A stretch of 64,000 bases of DNA, from positions 317,232 through 381,231 of the forward strand of contig NZ_JBHUEK010000010.1 of assembly GCF_042680725.1 (NCBI RefSeq). The letters are read 5' to 3'. The notes under the pieces were generated by a model. It saw nothing but the letters and a program-made list of their open reading frames with translations. It searched no databases and had not been told where the DNA came from. The stretch comes from Ferdinandcohnia salidurans (GTDB lineage Bacteria > Bacillota > Bacilli > Bacillales > Bacillaceae_L). Below, one piece after another: positions 24,652 through 34,653 of the stretch (position 1 is its first letter; each line of letters starts with the position of its first letter). The translations under genes were made by a program, and so were the position numbers.

Positions 24652-25127
24652 TATCGGCTCACCTCCATAATTGCTTTTTCAAATGTACTTTTAATTGAAT
24701 CTATTGCCTCATCCACATCTTGTAAATCCATGGCATGAACATAGATTAATTTTTTATCATCTGAAATATCCATTACCAATGTACCGGGAGTCAGCGTAAT
24801 TAAATTTGAGAGGACCATGATTTCCCAGTCTTTTTCTAATTGAATCGGCAATGCAAAAATTCCAGGTTTGATATCAAGCTTTGGCTTTACAACTACCTTC
24901 ATAATGGCGTAATTTGATAGAATTAATTCTCTAAAGAAAATGAAGATTAGTTTAATCACAGCCCACACATTATTGAGATAAAATCGGTGTGAGAAGGACC
25001 GACGTAAAACAAAGATGAGAAAAAGACCAATCAAATATCCGCCAAAAAAGGATCCAAAGTCATAAGAATTCGAGATAAACATCCACGAAACGGCAATAAA
25101 AATATTTAAAACCAATTGCAACAACAT
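24651..25127 (-). CDS. mrpE: Na+/H+ antiporter subunit MrpE
   Basis: A 158-residue subunit, the length of B. subtilis MrpE as I recall. Helices near the N-terminus precede a cytoplasmic domain containing LSNLITLTPGTLVMDIS, the family signature. I start at ATG 25127 (MLLQLVLN), with AGGAGTAG just upstream and five bases after mrpD; the longer frame to 25214 would run inside mrpD. Confidence 0.95.
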   Translation of the reverse strand: MLLQLVLNIFIAVSWMFISNSYDFGSFFGGYLIGLFLIFVLRRSFSHRFYLNNVWAVIKLIFIFFRELILSNYAIMKVVVKPKLDIKPGIFALPIQLEKDWEIMVLSNLITLTPGTLVMDISDDKKLIYVHAMDLQDVDEAIDSIKSTFEKAIMEVSR

Positions 25128-25132
25128 AATAT

Positions 25133-26623
25133 CTACTCCTTTAAGACAGCCTGGACATAGATGGATGGGTCCGTTAAATCTTGAGCTGCTTGCGAGATAT
25201 ACGGATAGAACCATTCAGCACCAAATCCAAGTGCAATTGAGAGTGAAAGTAGAAGAGTGATTGGAAGTAGTAGTCCTTTTGTTGTTCCTTTTTCTTCTTC
25301 TTTCCTAAGCTTTGCTTCACCCCAGAAACCGTTAATGAAGATTTTCATTACCGAATAGAGGACTAGAAGACTTGAAATTAAAATTGCCGCAACCAGTGCA
25401 TAATGCTCAGCAGCAAGGCTTCCTTTAACAATTAGAAGTTTGCCGACGAAACCACTAAATGGAGGAATACCTGCAAGTGAAATGGTTGCAATGAAGAACA
25501 TCCAGCCTAAATATGGATGATGGTTGATTAAACCGCCCATTTTCTTTAAATTGCTTGTCCCCGTTATGACAATCATCGCTCCAACTAATAGGAAGAGGGC
25601 AGCTTTGATAATCATGTCATGAATTAAGTAGTAAATCGACCCAGTAAGTGATGTCGGTGTTAAGGTTGCAACACCTACTAAAATAACACCTACTGCTGTT
25701 AAGATATTGTAAATAATAATTTGTTTAACATCCCAGTATGCAACAGCTCCAATTACACCAACTAGAATTGTAAACCCTGCAAGGATTCCGATTAAGGTAT
25801 GAGTAAAACCTGTATCGTGATAGAAAATAATCGTAAACGTTCGAATGATTGAATATACTCCAACCTTCGTTAATAACGCTCCAAATAGAGCTGTTATCGG
25901 TGTTGGTGGAGCATTATAAGAACCAGGCAACCAGAAAAATAGCGGGAAGATTGCACCTTTCAACCCGAATACGACTAAAAATAGGATTGAGATAACAGTC
26001 ACAATACCTGGTTGTCCAAGTTCACTAATTTTTGCTGATAAATCAGCCATATTAACTGTTCCTGTTACTGCGTATAAATAGGCAACGGCAATAACAAAAA
26101 GGGCAGATGAGATCACGTTTACCAAGATGTACTTAATTGATTCACGTAATTGTGGCTTTGTCCCACCATGAACAATTAGGACATAAGAAGCCATTAGCAT
26201 GACCTCGAAAAATACGAAGAGGTTGAAAAGATCTCCAGTTAAGAATGCACCTAGTACACCAACCATTAGGAATTGTACTGCCGCATAGTAGAAGAAAGCT
26301 TCTCTTTCTTTCCCGATATTCTTGAATGAATAGATTGTACACGCCAAGACTACAATACTGCCTGTAGTAACTAGTAGTGAAGCAAGCATATCGGCTACTA
26401 GTACTATTCCGAAAGGAGCGTCCCAGTCACCGAGGTTAAGAGTTTGAATCCCATTATGATAGACCTGATTAACAAGGCTCAATGACACAATGACAGTTAG
26501 AATTGTTGAGATTAAGCTGATAACTCTTGATGCTTTCGTATATTTATTTACAAAGATAAGTATGATTCCCGTCATGAGAGGAATCAATATTGGAAGGATT
26601 ACAAAATTATTCATCGCTATCAT
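25133..26623 (-). CDS. mrpD: Na+/H+ antiporter subunit MrpD
   Basis: A 496-residue subunit with about 14 helices, homologous to the NuoM/NuoN proton-channel subunits of complex I. FFEVMLMASYVLIVHGG holds the conserved helix-5 glutamate; GLKGAIFPLFFWLPGSYNAPPTPI and the lysine of YLIHDMIIKAALFLL correspond to proton-path residues. It overlaps mrpC by 17 bases. Confidence 0.96.
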   Translation of the reverse strand: MIAMNNFVILPILIPLMTGIILIFVNKYTKASRVISLISTILTVIVSLSLVNQVYHNGIQTLNLGDWDAPFGIVLVADMLASLLVTTGSIVVLACTIYSFKNIGKEREAFFYYAAVQFLMVGVLGAFLTGDLFNLFVFFEVMLMASYVLIVHGGTKPQLRESIKYILVNVISSALFVIAVAYLYAVTGTVNMADLSAKISELGQPGIVTVISILFLVVFGLKGAIFPLFFWLPGSYNAPPTPITALFGALLTKVGVYSIIRTFTIIFYHDTGFTHTLIGILAGFTILVGVIGAVAYWDVKQIIIYNILTAVGVILVGVATLTPTSLTGSIYYLIHDMIIKAALFLLVGAMIVITGTSNLKKMGGLINHHPYLGWMFFIATISLAGIPPFSGFVGKLLIVKGSLAAEHYALVAAILISSLLVLYSVMKIFINGFWGEAKLRKEEEKGTTKGLLLPITLLLSLSIALGFGAEWFYPYISQAAQDLTDPSIYVQAVLKE

Positions 26624-26948
26624 TTCCCCTTAATTTATCCATGTTATCCGTTCCAAGCTCTTGATAGGAGCGATACGCAAGCACTAGAATAAACGATGTT
26701 ACCCCAAAGCTAATTACGATCGCGGTTAAAATAAGGGCTTGTGGAAGTGGATCAACATATGCCTTCGTACCTTCTACTAAAATAGGAGCAGCTCCATGCT
26801 TTAACCCACCCATCGTTAAAATCAATAAATGGGCACCATGACTTAGCAAACCTGTCCCAATAATGACACGAATTAGACTTTTTGAAAGCATCATATATGT
26901 CGCTGCCGTAAACAAAATACCGATAACAATAGCCATTAAAATCTCCAT
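26607..26948 (-). CDS. mrpC: Na+/H+ antiporter subunit MrpC
   Basis: A 113-residue, three-helix subunit related to NuoK. VIIGTGLLSHGAHLLILTMGG and DPLPQALILTAIVISFGVTS are family-diagnostic. ATG 26948 begins three bases after the mrpB stop. Confidence 0.95.
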   Translation of the reverse strand: MEILMAIVIGILFTAATYMMLSKSLIRVIIGTGLLSHGAHLLILTMGGLKHGAAPILVEGTKAYVDPLPQALILTAIVISFGVTSFILVLAYRSYQELGTDNMDKLRGNDSDE

Positions 26949-26951
26949 AAA

Positions 26952-27374
26952 TCATTCATCCTCCCCGATTGTTTGGATAATGGTCATGGTTACTCCTACA
27001 ACAACTAAATAAACACCGGTATCGAATAATACAGCAGTGGCAAGTTCTGTTTTCCCGAAAATTGGTAAATTAAAGTAACCAAATGTATGGGATAAGAAGG
27101 GTACATCGAAAAAGAATGAACCCATTGCAGTTAAAGTTGCAATTAATAACCCGAGAGCCGCAACCTTTTTAAAGTCAAAAGGCAAGGCTTTTTTTACAGT
27201 TTTCATATCGAATGCTAAAAGGAGAAGGACGATTGCTGCAGCTGAAATCAGTCCACCGATAAATCCTCCTCCTGGAGTATTATGACCTGCAAAAAAGAGA
27301 TTCAAGGAATAGGCAAGAATAATGAAAACAGTTATCTTTGTTGCTGTTTGTAGGATTAAATCATTTGTTTTCAT
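26952..27374 (-). CDS. mrpB: Na+/H+ antiporter subunit MrpB
   Basis: A 140-residue membrane subunit with four helices, including the strongly conserved FFAGHNTPGGGFIGGLISAAA motif region and an FDTGVYLVVVG helix. It overlaps mrpA by four bases (ATGA). Confidence 0.95.
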   Translation of the reverse strand: MKTNDLILQTATKITVFIILAYSLNLFFAGHNTPGGGFIGGLISAAAIVLLLLAFDMKTVKKALPFDFKKVAALGLLIATLTAMGSFFFDVPFLSHTFGYFNLPIFGKTELATAVLFDTGVYLVVVGVTMTIIQTIGEDE

Positions 27375-29776
27375 CCTTCTTTCCTCCTTGTTAAACGTAA
27401 TTTGATCATCGTAAATATACCTAGTGCTGCAATTCCAAGCACAGTAATTTCAAACAATGTATCAAAGCCACGGAAGTCTACTAATATGACGTTAACTATA
27501 TTTGTACCTCCGCCTTTTTTATAGCTATTTTCTACAAAATAACTTGAGATAGAGTCAATCAATCTTGTGCTATTTGCGGAAATCGCAAGTAAAGTAACAA
27601 TGGTTCCAACCCCTAAAGAAATAATGAGGTTTGTCAGACGAAAACGCATTGGTTTTTCTTTTTTGTGTAGCTTTGGTAAGTGATAGAAACACAATAGGAA
27701 TAAGGAAACGGATACTGTTTCGATTACGAGCTGAGTCAACGCTAAATCAGGTGCGCGGAATAGCACAAAGAATAACGAAACTGAATATCCAACTGCACCA
27801 AGTGCGATAATTGCCGTAAGTCTTGATTTGGCGAAAACAGTTGTCGCTACGCCACCAACAAGAACAAATGCTAGCACAGCTTCAAAAAGTCGAACTGGCG
27901 CAACATGTGCTAAATCAAAAGCAAATGCATTTTTGATAATGAGCGCACTTCCAATTGCTAAGATAAAGAATGCAAACATAATAACTAAGTAGTCACGAAT
28001 AACCCCAGTCATATAGAAGCGATTTAACTTTGATGCTGACCTCTCCATTCCAATAATCCCATTGTCATAAAGATTGTTTAAAGTTAAACGCTTGGAAAAG
28101 ACATTGTAAATGCCTGTCCATTTTGCAAGTGAAAGAAACATAAGGGTTCCTAACACAACAACTCCAATTGACATAAAGAGCGGTGCGTTCCAGCCGTGGA
28201 AATACTCAAAGTGAACATGAAAGTTTGAATCACCATCAAGTAAGCTTGGAACGATGGATGCCACAGCTGGTTCAATTAAACTTGGAGCCAGAATGTTTGA
28301 AAACAATCCAAAAATGATAACAAGTGAAGCTAGGATAATTGGTGAGATTAACATCCCAATTGGTGCTTCATGTGGTTTTTTATCCAGTTTTTCAAACTGA
28401 GCTTTTCCAGTAAAAGTTTTAAAGACTAGAATCATACTGTAAATGAACGTGAAAACACTAGCAATCCAACCGATGATAGGGAAAAGAATACCTAATGTTT
28501 CCATATTGAAAATATCAAGTGTCGTTGCATTTACAATTGCTGTAAAGAACGCTTCTTTACTTAAGAAACCATTAAATGGTGGTAGACCTGCCATTGAAAA
28601 CGCGCCAATAACAGCCAATGTGAAGGTAATTGGCATCACGGTCATTAATCCACCAAGTTTGCGAATATCACGGGTACCTGTTTCATGGTCGATAATACCT
28701 ACAACCATGAACAAACTTCCTTTGAATGTCGCGTGGTTAATTAAGTGGAAAATAGCGGCGACTATTGCAGCCAAATAAATATTGGTATCAAGATGATCAT
28801 AATGAAGAGCAGCTGAACCAATTCCTAATAGGGACATAATCATCCCCAGTTGACTTACTGTTGAAAATGCGAGAATTCCTTTTAAATCTGTTTGTTTAAC
28901 GGCGCTAAATGAGCCCCAGAACAAGGTAATGATTCCAAAGGTTGAGATAATCCAGAACCATTCACTTGATCCAGCAAAAATTGGACTTAAGCGCGCAACT
29001 AAATAAATACCTGCTTTTACCATTGTCGCTGAATGAAGATACGCACTAACAGGTGTTGGTGCTTCCATTGCATCCGGTAACCAAATATGGAACGGAAATT
29101 GAGCTGATTTTGTAAAAGCACCTAATAAAATTAATAGCATTGCCGGAATGAATAGTGGATTTGATGGTAATGTATCCACTTGAGCAATCATCTCACGAAT
29201 ACTGAATGTATTCGTCATGAGTGATAGTAAAACAAATCCAGCTAGCATGGATAAACCACCAAACACGGTGATTAACATTGACTTTAGTGCACCATACCTA
29301 GATTTTTCACGATTATGCCAGTATCCAATTAGTAGAAAAGAAGAAAGACTAGTTAACTCCCAGAATGTATAAAGCATAATCACATTATCGGAGAGGACAA
29401 CTCCAAGCATAGCTCCCATAAAACAGAGCAGGTACACATAAAAGTTATGTAGGGATTCCTTTTCTTTCGATAAGTAGTAGATAGAGTAGAGAACTACCAA
29501 CGCTCCAATACCTGTAATCAGTAAGGCAAACAAGAGTCCTAATCCATCAATGTACGCAGTGAAATTTACACCAATGGAAGGTATCCATTCTGCGGTACGT
29601 ATTATCGGATTTCCATTCATCGTGTCCTTCATAAATGGAAAGAAATAAGAAAATAGTAGTACAGGTAGAATTAGAACAAACCAACCTGTATGAATCCCGC
29701 GCAAATATTTGCGTAAAAAAGGAATTAAGATAGCCAATATAAATGGAGATAATATGGCCCAATGTACAAGTGACAA
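27371..29776 (-). CDS. mrpA: Na+/H+ antiporter subunit MrpA
   Basis: An 801-residue subunit, the largest of the Mrp complex, with about 20 helices. The N-terminal half is NuoL-like (YTFWELTSLSSFLLIGYW with the key glutamate; HSATMVKAGIYL; INHATFKGSLFMVVG), and the C-terminal part carries the MrpA-specific domain. The complex exchanges cytoplasmic Na+ for H+, giving alkali and salt tolerance. The start is TTG 29776, seven bases after GAGGGGG. First gene of a seven-gene, tightly overlapping operon. Confidence 0.96.
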   Translation of the reverse strand: MSLVHWAILSPFILAILIPFLRKYLRGIHTGWFVLILPVLLFSYFFPFMKDTMNGNPIIRTAEWIPSIGVNFTAYIDGLGLLFALLITGIGALVVLYSIYYLSKEKESLHNFYVYLLCFMGAMLGVVLSDNVIMLYTFWELTSLSSFLLIGYWHNREKSRYGALKSMLITVFGGLSMLAGFVLLSLMTNTFSIREMIAQVDTLPSNPLFIPAMLLILLGAFTKSAQFPFHIWLPDAMEAPTPVSAYLHSATMVKAGIYLVARLSPIFAGSSEWFWIISTFGIITLFWGSFSAVKQTDLKGILAFSTVSQLGMIMSLLGIGSAALHYDHLDTNIYLAAIVAAIFHLINHATFKGSLFMVVGIIDHETGTRDIRKLGGLMTVMPITFTLAVIGAFSMAGLPPFNGFLSKEAFFTAIVNATTLDIFNMETLGILFPIIGWIASVFTFIYSMILVFKTFTGKAQFEKLDKKPHEAPIGMLISPIILASLVIIFGLFSNILAPSLIEPAVASIVPSLLDGDSNFHVHFEYFHGWNAPLFMSIGVVVLGTLMFLSLAKWTGIYNVFSKRLTLNNLYDNGIIGMERSASKLNRFYMTGVIRDYLVIMFAFFILAIGSALIIKNAFAFDLAHVAPVRLFEAVLAFVLVGGVATTVFAKSRLTAIIALGAVGYSVSLFFVLFRAPDLALTQLVIETVSVSLFLLCFYHLPKLHKKEKPMRFRLTNLIISLGVGTIVTLLAISANSTRLIDSISSYFVENSYKKGGGTNIVNVILVDFRGFDTLFEITVLGIAALGIFTMIKLRLTRRKEG

Positions 29777-29985
29777 AACAGTACCCCCTCAAACATTTAT
29801 TATTTCTTATAAAAGTATATAACAATTATTACGAACTTGCATGCCTTGCAACTTCTAGTGTTACCTAGATTTTTAGTTGTTATTAAATATGAAGAGATGT
29901 GTTCTTATGAACAAAAAAAATTTTTTAAAATAGATTGTATAAAAATGCTTTTCGAAATGAATGCTAGTAGCAAGAGGTGAGTTTT

Positions 29986-30210
29986 GTGAATGTAAAAAAA
30001 GGAATAGTGGCAATTGCGATTTTTGCCTTCTTGTTTACAATAGCGTGGGTAATTCATGACCAAACGAAGAGAGAATATATCGTAGAAGAACAAGTTGATA
30101 ACCAGCAACAATTTCAAATACAAACAATTGATTCGACACAAACAGAGGAAACAACAGTCTATCCAAAATTTAAACCACGTGAATATATTCGGATTGAACA
30201 TCGAAAATAA
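29986..30210 (+). CDS. Small single-pass membrane protein
   Basis: A 74-residue protein with one N-terminal hydrophobic segment (residues about 7-21) and an extracytoplasmic tail rich in Gln and Thr, ending in a basic YIRIEHRK. I choose GTG 29986, five bases after AGAGGTGA; the GTG at 29977 lies within that site. It is divergent from mrpA, where B. subtilis has a small gene (yufS) too, but identity is not certain. Confidence 0.6.
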   Translation: MNVKKGIVAIAIFAFLFTIAWVIHDQTKREYIVEEQVDNQQQFQIQTIDSTQTEETTVYPKFKPREYIRIEHRK

Positions 30211-30212
30211 AA

Positions 30213-30240
30213 AAAGGATGAGACAAAAAGCATCTCATCC
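30213..30240. terminator. Terminator between the small membrane gene and the convergent secreted-protein gene
   Basis: Stem GGATGAGA/TCTCATCC with a nine-base loop; the run of A before it gives a U-tract for leftward transcripts. Confidence 0.82.
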
Positions 30241-30809
30241 TAAATCATACTATTATTTCTTACCATTGGAACCGGAATAGCTTTATTATGGAACATCATA
30301 ATTAAAATTGGACATCCAAGAAGAGCCAAGAGAGTAAATAAACTAAATAACAAATTCGATGTTAATGTAATACCCGCTTCATAACCAGCTTCCATATAAT
30401 CAACGTATAGAGCAGCAATTTCCTGATCATCAGGGAAATTTGCGAGCATTAGAAATTCCTTGTTTTCCGTATCATAATAAAAGAATTCATGTTTTTGAAT
30501 ATAAAAAATGCTATCGCGTTTTAATTTATATGCTACGTGCCCTACGACAACATTGGCTGTATACGTATCAATTTCTTCTTCATTTTTCTCTGTACTTGGA
30601 TCATCCGCTGTGATGACTTTTGTAATTTCTGCTTCCTTCGTAATGGTATTAACCACTTCAGCAGAACCTTCCGCATAATAATTAATTTCCTTCAGTTTCT
30701 CATTAACTGCTTTTGTGAAATCTGATTCCCCAGATGCACCTGCCGTACTTAAGAAGGTGAAAAAAGCCAAACAACAGACAAGCATCAAAAATAATAACCC
30801 TTTTTTCAT
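30240..30809 (-). CDS. Exported membrane-anchored protein of unknown function
   Basis: A 189-residue protein. A signal peptide (MKKGLLFLMLVCCLAFFTFLSTAGAS) precedes an acidic extracytoplasmic region of about 115 residues (VNTITKEAEITKVITADDP, DTYTANVVVGHVAYKL) with beta character. One C-terminal membrane helix (about 155-178) and a short tail follow, so it is a type I membrane protein. No catalytic motif seen and no family recognised. Confidence 0.7.
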   Translation of the reverse strand: MKKGLLFLMLVCCLAFFTFLSTAGASGESDFTKAVNEKLKEINYYAEGSAEVVNTITKEAEITKVITADDPSTEKNEEEIDTYTANVVVGHVAYKLKRDSIFYIQKHEFFYYDTENKEFLMLANFPDDQEIAALYVDYMEAGYEAGITLTSNLLFSLFTLLALLGCPILIMMFHNKAIPVPMVRNNSMI

Positions 30810-30925
30810 CTAACCCCTCTTTTCCCATAATAGTAGTCCTTACTCTATATGTATTTACAAAAAAGAGATTTACCACTAAAATCGAAAAGAACAACGCAGT
30901 GAAGTATTGATATGAGGAATTGAAA

Positions 30926-31483
30926 ATGAAGAATACATATTTTACAAGTTACTTTCCGCTTATTTCTATTATTCTTTTTAGTGTCTCGTTTGCGATTTTG
31001 ACTGAATTGAAAACATTAGAGCTACTTAAACAAATTGGTATTTACCGTGGAATGCAGGAGTTTTTCTCCCCAACCTGGATTAATTTTGCGATCTTTTTTG
31101 TGTTTTTCTTGATTTATTTCATGGTATTTGCCGCTCTAAAATTAATCTCGAATACATTGCTTGAACTTTCCCTTTTGTTTTTCACGAGGGACAGTAATGG
31201 AGAAAGCTTACCAAAAATACGAGTCGGTTCCTTCTTCTATCTTGTTGGAGGGACGGTTTCACTCGCTTTTGTACAGTCCTTTTATGGCATCGTCATTGTG
31301 CTTTTACTCGCAACTCTTGGATATTTTATTTTTTTCGTCTATAAAATTCAAGACACCTTAACTTTCGGTGGATTAATTGGATTAGTCTTTTTTCATACAC
31401 TAAGTTGGTTCACGTTTTTTATGACCGTAACCTATGTATGTATTCGGTTATACAACAGTATTATCGCTAGCTTACCAATCTAA
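30926..31483 (+). CDS. yufK: YufK (DUF5366) membrane protein
   Basis: A 185-residue protein with five or six hydrophobic segments, recognised as YufK by its length, N-terminus (NTYFTSYFPLISIILFSVSF) and position beside pbpD, as in B. subtilis. ATG 30926 is seven bases after GAGGA; a TTG six bases upstream is less likely. Function unknown. The genes lying between yufK and mrpA in B. subtilis (yufL to yufQ) are absent here. Confidence 0.78.
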   Translation: MKNTYFTSYFPLISIILFSVSFAILTELKTLELLKQIGIYRGMQEFFSPTWINFAIFFVFFLIYFMVFAALKLISNTLLELSLLFFTRDSNGESLPKIRVGSFFYLVGGTVSLAFVQSFYGIVIVLLLATLGYFIFFVYKIQDTLTFGGLIGLVFFHTLSWFTFFMTVTYVCIRLYNSIIASLPI

Positions 31484-31511
31484 AAAAGCGAGCCAATTAC
31501 TGGCTCGCCTT
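31483..31511. terminator. Bidirectional terminator yufK/pbpD
   Basis: AAGCGAGCCA/TGGCTCGCCTT stem. The pbpD stop codon lies within the stem, and U-rich ends occur on the leftward strand. Confidence 0.85.
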
Positions 31512-33365
31512 CATAATATCCTTCCATATATATATTTGCGGTTTTCGTGATTCCATATAGTAAATGCTTTTGTTCTGATCATGACCAACCCAAACTCCAG
31601 CTGTATACTTATCGGTTAAACCGACAAACCAGAGGTCTTTTACATCATTTGTGGTTCCAGTTTTTCCACCAATATAACCGCTTGAAAAATTCGCTTCTTT
31701 AGCCGTTCCAGATTTTACAACGTCTGCAAGTAATGACTTTACCTTTTGATTGGCTGAACGACTCCAAACCGTTGAAGATTGTTCATTCCATTCATAAAGG
31801 ACCTTTCCTTGTAAATCTGTTACTCTCGTAATACCACGAGCTTGAATAAATTGACCATTATTTGCAAATGTTGCAAATGCATTTGTCATTTCTAAAGGGG
31901 ACATCCCGTATGTAAAACCGCCAATGGCCGCGGGTAAATGGTGGTCTTCTTTAACCACATTCGAAAAATGAAGCTTATCTAAATAATGGAATCCATTTTC
32001 AACCCCAACCTTTTCTAATAGTCGAACAGCAGGGGTATTATAGGAATACTTAAAAGCCGTTTGTAAGCTAACATTTCCATATTGGCCACCACCATAATTT
32101 CGCGGGCAATATCCTTTTTTGCAATAATTGTTTGCATTAATTGTCTGTGAGATTGAGGCACCTGTTTGATCAAAATAAGGTGCATAAACAAGCAATGGTT
32201 TAATCGCAGAGCCAGGCTGACGGAAAGCTTGGTATGCCCGATGAAATGAAAACTTTTCGTAATTTTTCCCACCAACAATGGCGACAAGTTGATTCCTGCT
32301 ATGTTCGATAACTGCAGCAGCACCTTGAACGTTTGCGTTTGGTAAAAATCGTTCCACTGAATGTATAGCGGCATCCTGTATTGAAGGGTTCAATGCTGTT
32401 TCGATGATGATTCCAGACTTGAGAGTCTCTTTTACCTTAGTATCTAATTCTTTCTGCCGTTTTTCCTTTTCATCATTTGAAGTTGCTGACTTTATTTTTT
32501 GGTTAAATCCATCTTTTTCAGCAATTAATTCCTCAAACTCTTGATAAATATAGGTCGTATAATCAGGATACTGGTCGACGATTTTCTCCTTTTTTGCAAG
32601 TTCAATCGGCTCATGTATGGCTTTTTCATATTCCTCTTTTGTGATTTTGCCAGCTTCGGATAAGTTTTGTAAAATTCGTTCTTGTCTTTCTTTTGTATTT
32701 GAAAAATGCGTAACTGGATTATAAAGATATGGATTATTTGGTATGGCACATAAAAAGGCGATTTTCGCTAGTGAAGCATCTTTGATGGATTGATTAAAAT
32801 AAAGCTGAGAAGCAGTTTCAATCCCATATGCCCCATTTTGAAAATAAATCGCATTTATGTACAATGTTATAATTTCTTCTTTTGATAGGTTCCGCTCAAG
32901 TTGATACGAATACAATAGCTCACTTAACTTTCGGTTATAGGTTTTTTCGTTAGTTAAATAGAGATTTCTTGCTAGCTGTTGTGTAAGTGTACTTCCACCC
33001 TGGTCAATAGAATCATTTTGTAAATTAACAAGAGCAGCTCTACTTATTCCGGATATATCAAAGCCTAGATGCTCATAAAAATGCTGATCTTCAATGGTAA
33101 TAAACAATTCCTTTACAATTTGCGGAATCTCATCCTTAGTGAGTGTGATCCGATTCTCGCTATGGTGAATCTCTGAAATTACATTTCCTGTTCTGTCCGT
33201 TATGTAGCTTGTTTGTGGTAACACTACTTCATCAATTGGGATTTTTTCATCCAGCACAGCTGGAAAACTTTTTGCAACCTTCAACTCCCCGTTTACTTGG
33301 AATAGCACAAACAAAAATAATAGAAAAAGTAAAAAAGTGATGATGTACCCTGTTTGTCTTCTCAT
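31497..33365 (-). CDS. pbpD: Class A penicillin-binding protein 4 (transglycosylase/transpeptidase)
   Basis: A 622-residue bifunctional peptidoglycan synthase anchored by an N-terminal helix (residues about 8-24). The glycosyltransferase domain (GT51) has the catalytic glutamate E92 in EDQHFYEH and GGSTLTQQLARN. The transpeptidase domain has SxxK at S386 (PGSAIKP), SYN near residue 444 and KTG in GGKTGTT near 568. Length and position between yufK and yuxJ match B. subtilis pbpD. A 60-residue charged linker, KEKIVDQYPD...TKVKETLKS, joins the domains. Confidence 0.94.
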   Translation of the reverse strand: MRRQTGYIITFLLFLLFLFVLFQVNGELKVAKSFPAVLDEKIPIDEVVLPQTSYITDRTGNVISEIHHSENRITLTKDEIPQIVKELFITIEDQHFYEHLGFDISGISRAALVNLQNDSIDQGGSTLTQQLARNLYLTNEKTYNRKLSELLYSYQLERNLSKEEIITLYINAIYFQNGAYGIETASQLYFNQSIKDASLAKIAFLCAIPNNPYLYNPVTHFSNTKERQERILQNLSEAGKITKEEYEKAIHEPIELAKKEKIVDQYPDYTTYIYQEFEELIAEKDGFNQKIKSATSNDEKEKRQKELDTKVKETLKSGIIIETALNPSIQDAAIHSVERFLPNANVQGAAAVIEHSRNQLVAIVGGKNYEKFSFHRAYQAFRQPGSAIKPLLVYAPYFDQTGASISQTINANNYCKKGYCPRNYGGGQYGNVSLQTAFKYSYNTPAVRLLEKVGVENGFHYLDKLHFSNVVKEDHHLPAAIGGFTYGMSPLEMTNAFATFANNGQFIQARGITRVTDLQGKVLYEWNEQSSTVWSRSANQKVKSLLADVVKSGTAKEANFSSGYIGGKTGTTNDVKDLWFVGLTDKYTAGVWVGHDQNKSIYYMESRKPQIYIWKDIMKASQ

Positions 33366-33404
33366 AAACTAACACTCTTTCAAAAAGTTATACTTTTATT
33401 ATAT

Positions 33405-33431
33405 AAAAAAAGAGATGGCAATCGCCATCTG
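33405..33431 (-). terminator. Terminator of yuxJ
   Basis: AGATGGC/GCCATCT stem just beyond the yuxJ stop; the A-run gives a U-tract leftward. Confidence 0.82.
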
Positions 33432-33432
33432 T

Positions 33433-34653
33433 TTAAGCAGCTTGTTGAGTTGATTTTTCAGAATGCCGAACAACACTTAGCCATAAGATTATTGCTCCCG
33501 TTAAAAAGAGACCACTTGTTACGAAAAAGACGGTAGAAATTCCGAAAAAACCACTAAGAATCCCACCAGAAATCGGACCAATGACATTTCCTAAAAACCG
33601 AAAACTAACATTATAGCCTTGAACTTCGCCTTGCATGGAAAGTGGTGCGACCTGACGGATATAAGCTGTCATGCAAGGGATGAGCCCTCCAACGGCCATT
33701 CCAAATAAAAATCGACAAACTACAAGCTGCCATAACTCGGTCACAAGTCCTTGCGGAATAAACATAATCGCGGACGCAAGCAAGAGGATTGTTAAGATTT
33801 TTTCATGGCCAATACGGTCACCGCTTTTACCCCATTGTCTTGTGAATAATAAATTTCCAAAACCGGTCGCGGAAAATGCCATCCCAGCCAAGAACACAAT
33901 ATTACTACTGTCTGTTAAATGCGTAACATATAATGCAAGTAAGGGCTGAATACTAAAATTAGCGACCTGGATGAGAGTCGAGATAAGCATAATGGTTAAT
34001 AAAACCGGATGCTTGAGGATATGAATTAAAACCTCTTTACGCGTATACTTTTTGGCAGTAGTACTTGTTTCATTCGCTCGTACCTCTTTAATACCAACAG
34101 CAACTAAGACGACTGCCCCTAAAATGACGACCGCAGTGAGGACAAAGGTATATTGGAAACCGACTGCATCTGCAAGCAATCCACCTAATAATGGACCGAA
34201 TAATGCTCCTGACACATTCCCCATTTGAAGTGTTCCTAACGTTTTTCCGGCAATTTCTTTCGGTGTTTGTGCGGAAATGAGGGCAAGGGAGGTTGGAATA
34301 AAACCTGTTACAGCACCCATGAAGAGTCTCAAGAAAAATAACTGCTTTACCGAGTTCACATATCCCATTAAAAAAATACTAACGGCAATGCCAATACCTG
34401 TAATGATAAGAATTTTTTTGTAGCTATTTCGATCACCAAAACGTCCCCAAATCGGTGAAATAAAAAAAGCCGTAACAAAGGTTGCTGCAAAAACTAATCC
34501 AGCCCACCGTTGTACAAAGCTATCTGAGTAATCACCAAATGTTTCGATGTATAAAGAGAGAAATGGCATTATCATTGTAGCACTTGCAGCAACAAAGAAA
34601 TTGGCAAACCACATGATCAAAAGATTTCGCTTAGCTGTTTGAATCGGAAACAC
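33433..34653 (-). CDS. yuxJ: MFS multidrug-efflux-type transporter YuxJ
   Basis: A 406-residue, 12-helix major facilitator protein of the drug:H+ antiporter type. The loop 2-3 motif GRFGDRNSYKK and the repeated GKSGDRIGHEK in the second half are visible, with a motif C-like stretch around GALFGPLLGGLLADAVG. It lies divergently from kapD and next to pbpD, as in B. subtilis yuxJ. The substrate is unknown. Confidence 0.88.
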   Translation of the reverse strand: MFPIQTAKRNLLIMWFANFFVAASATMIMPFLSLYIETFGDYSDSFVQRWAGLVFAATFVTAFFISPIWGRFGDRNSYKKILIITGIGIAVSIFLMGYVNSVKQLFFLRLFMGAVTGFIPTSLALISAQTPKEIAGKTLGTLQMGNVSGALFGPLLGGLLADAVGFQYTFVLTAVVILGAVVLVAVGIKEVRANETSTTAKKYTRKEVLIHILKHPVLLTIMLISTLIQVANFSIQPLLALYVTHLTDSSNIVFLAGMAFSATGFGNLLFTRQWGKSGDRIGHEKILTILLLASAIMFIPQGLVTELWQLVVCRFLFGMAVGGLIPCMTAYIRQVAPLSMQGEVQGYNVSFRFLGNVIGPISGGILSGFFGISTVFFVTSGLFLTGAIILWLSVVRHSEKSTQQAA

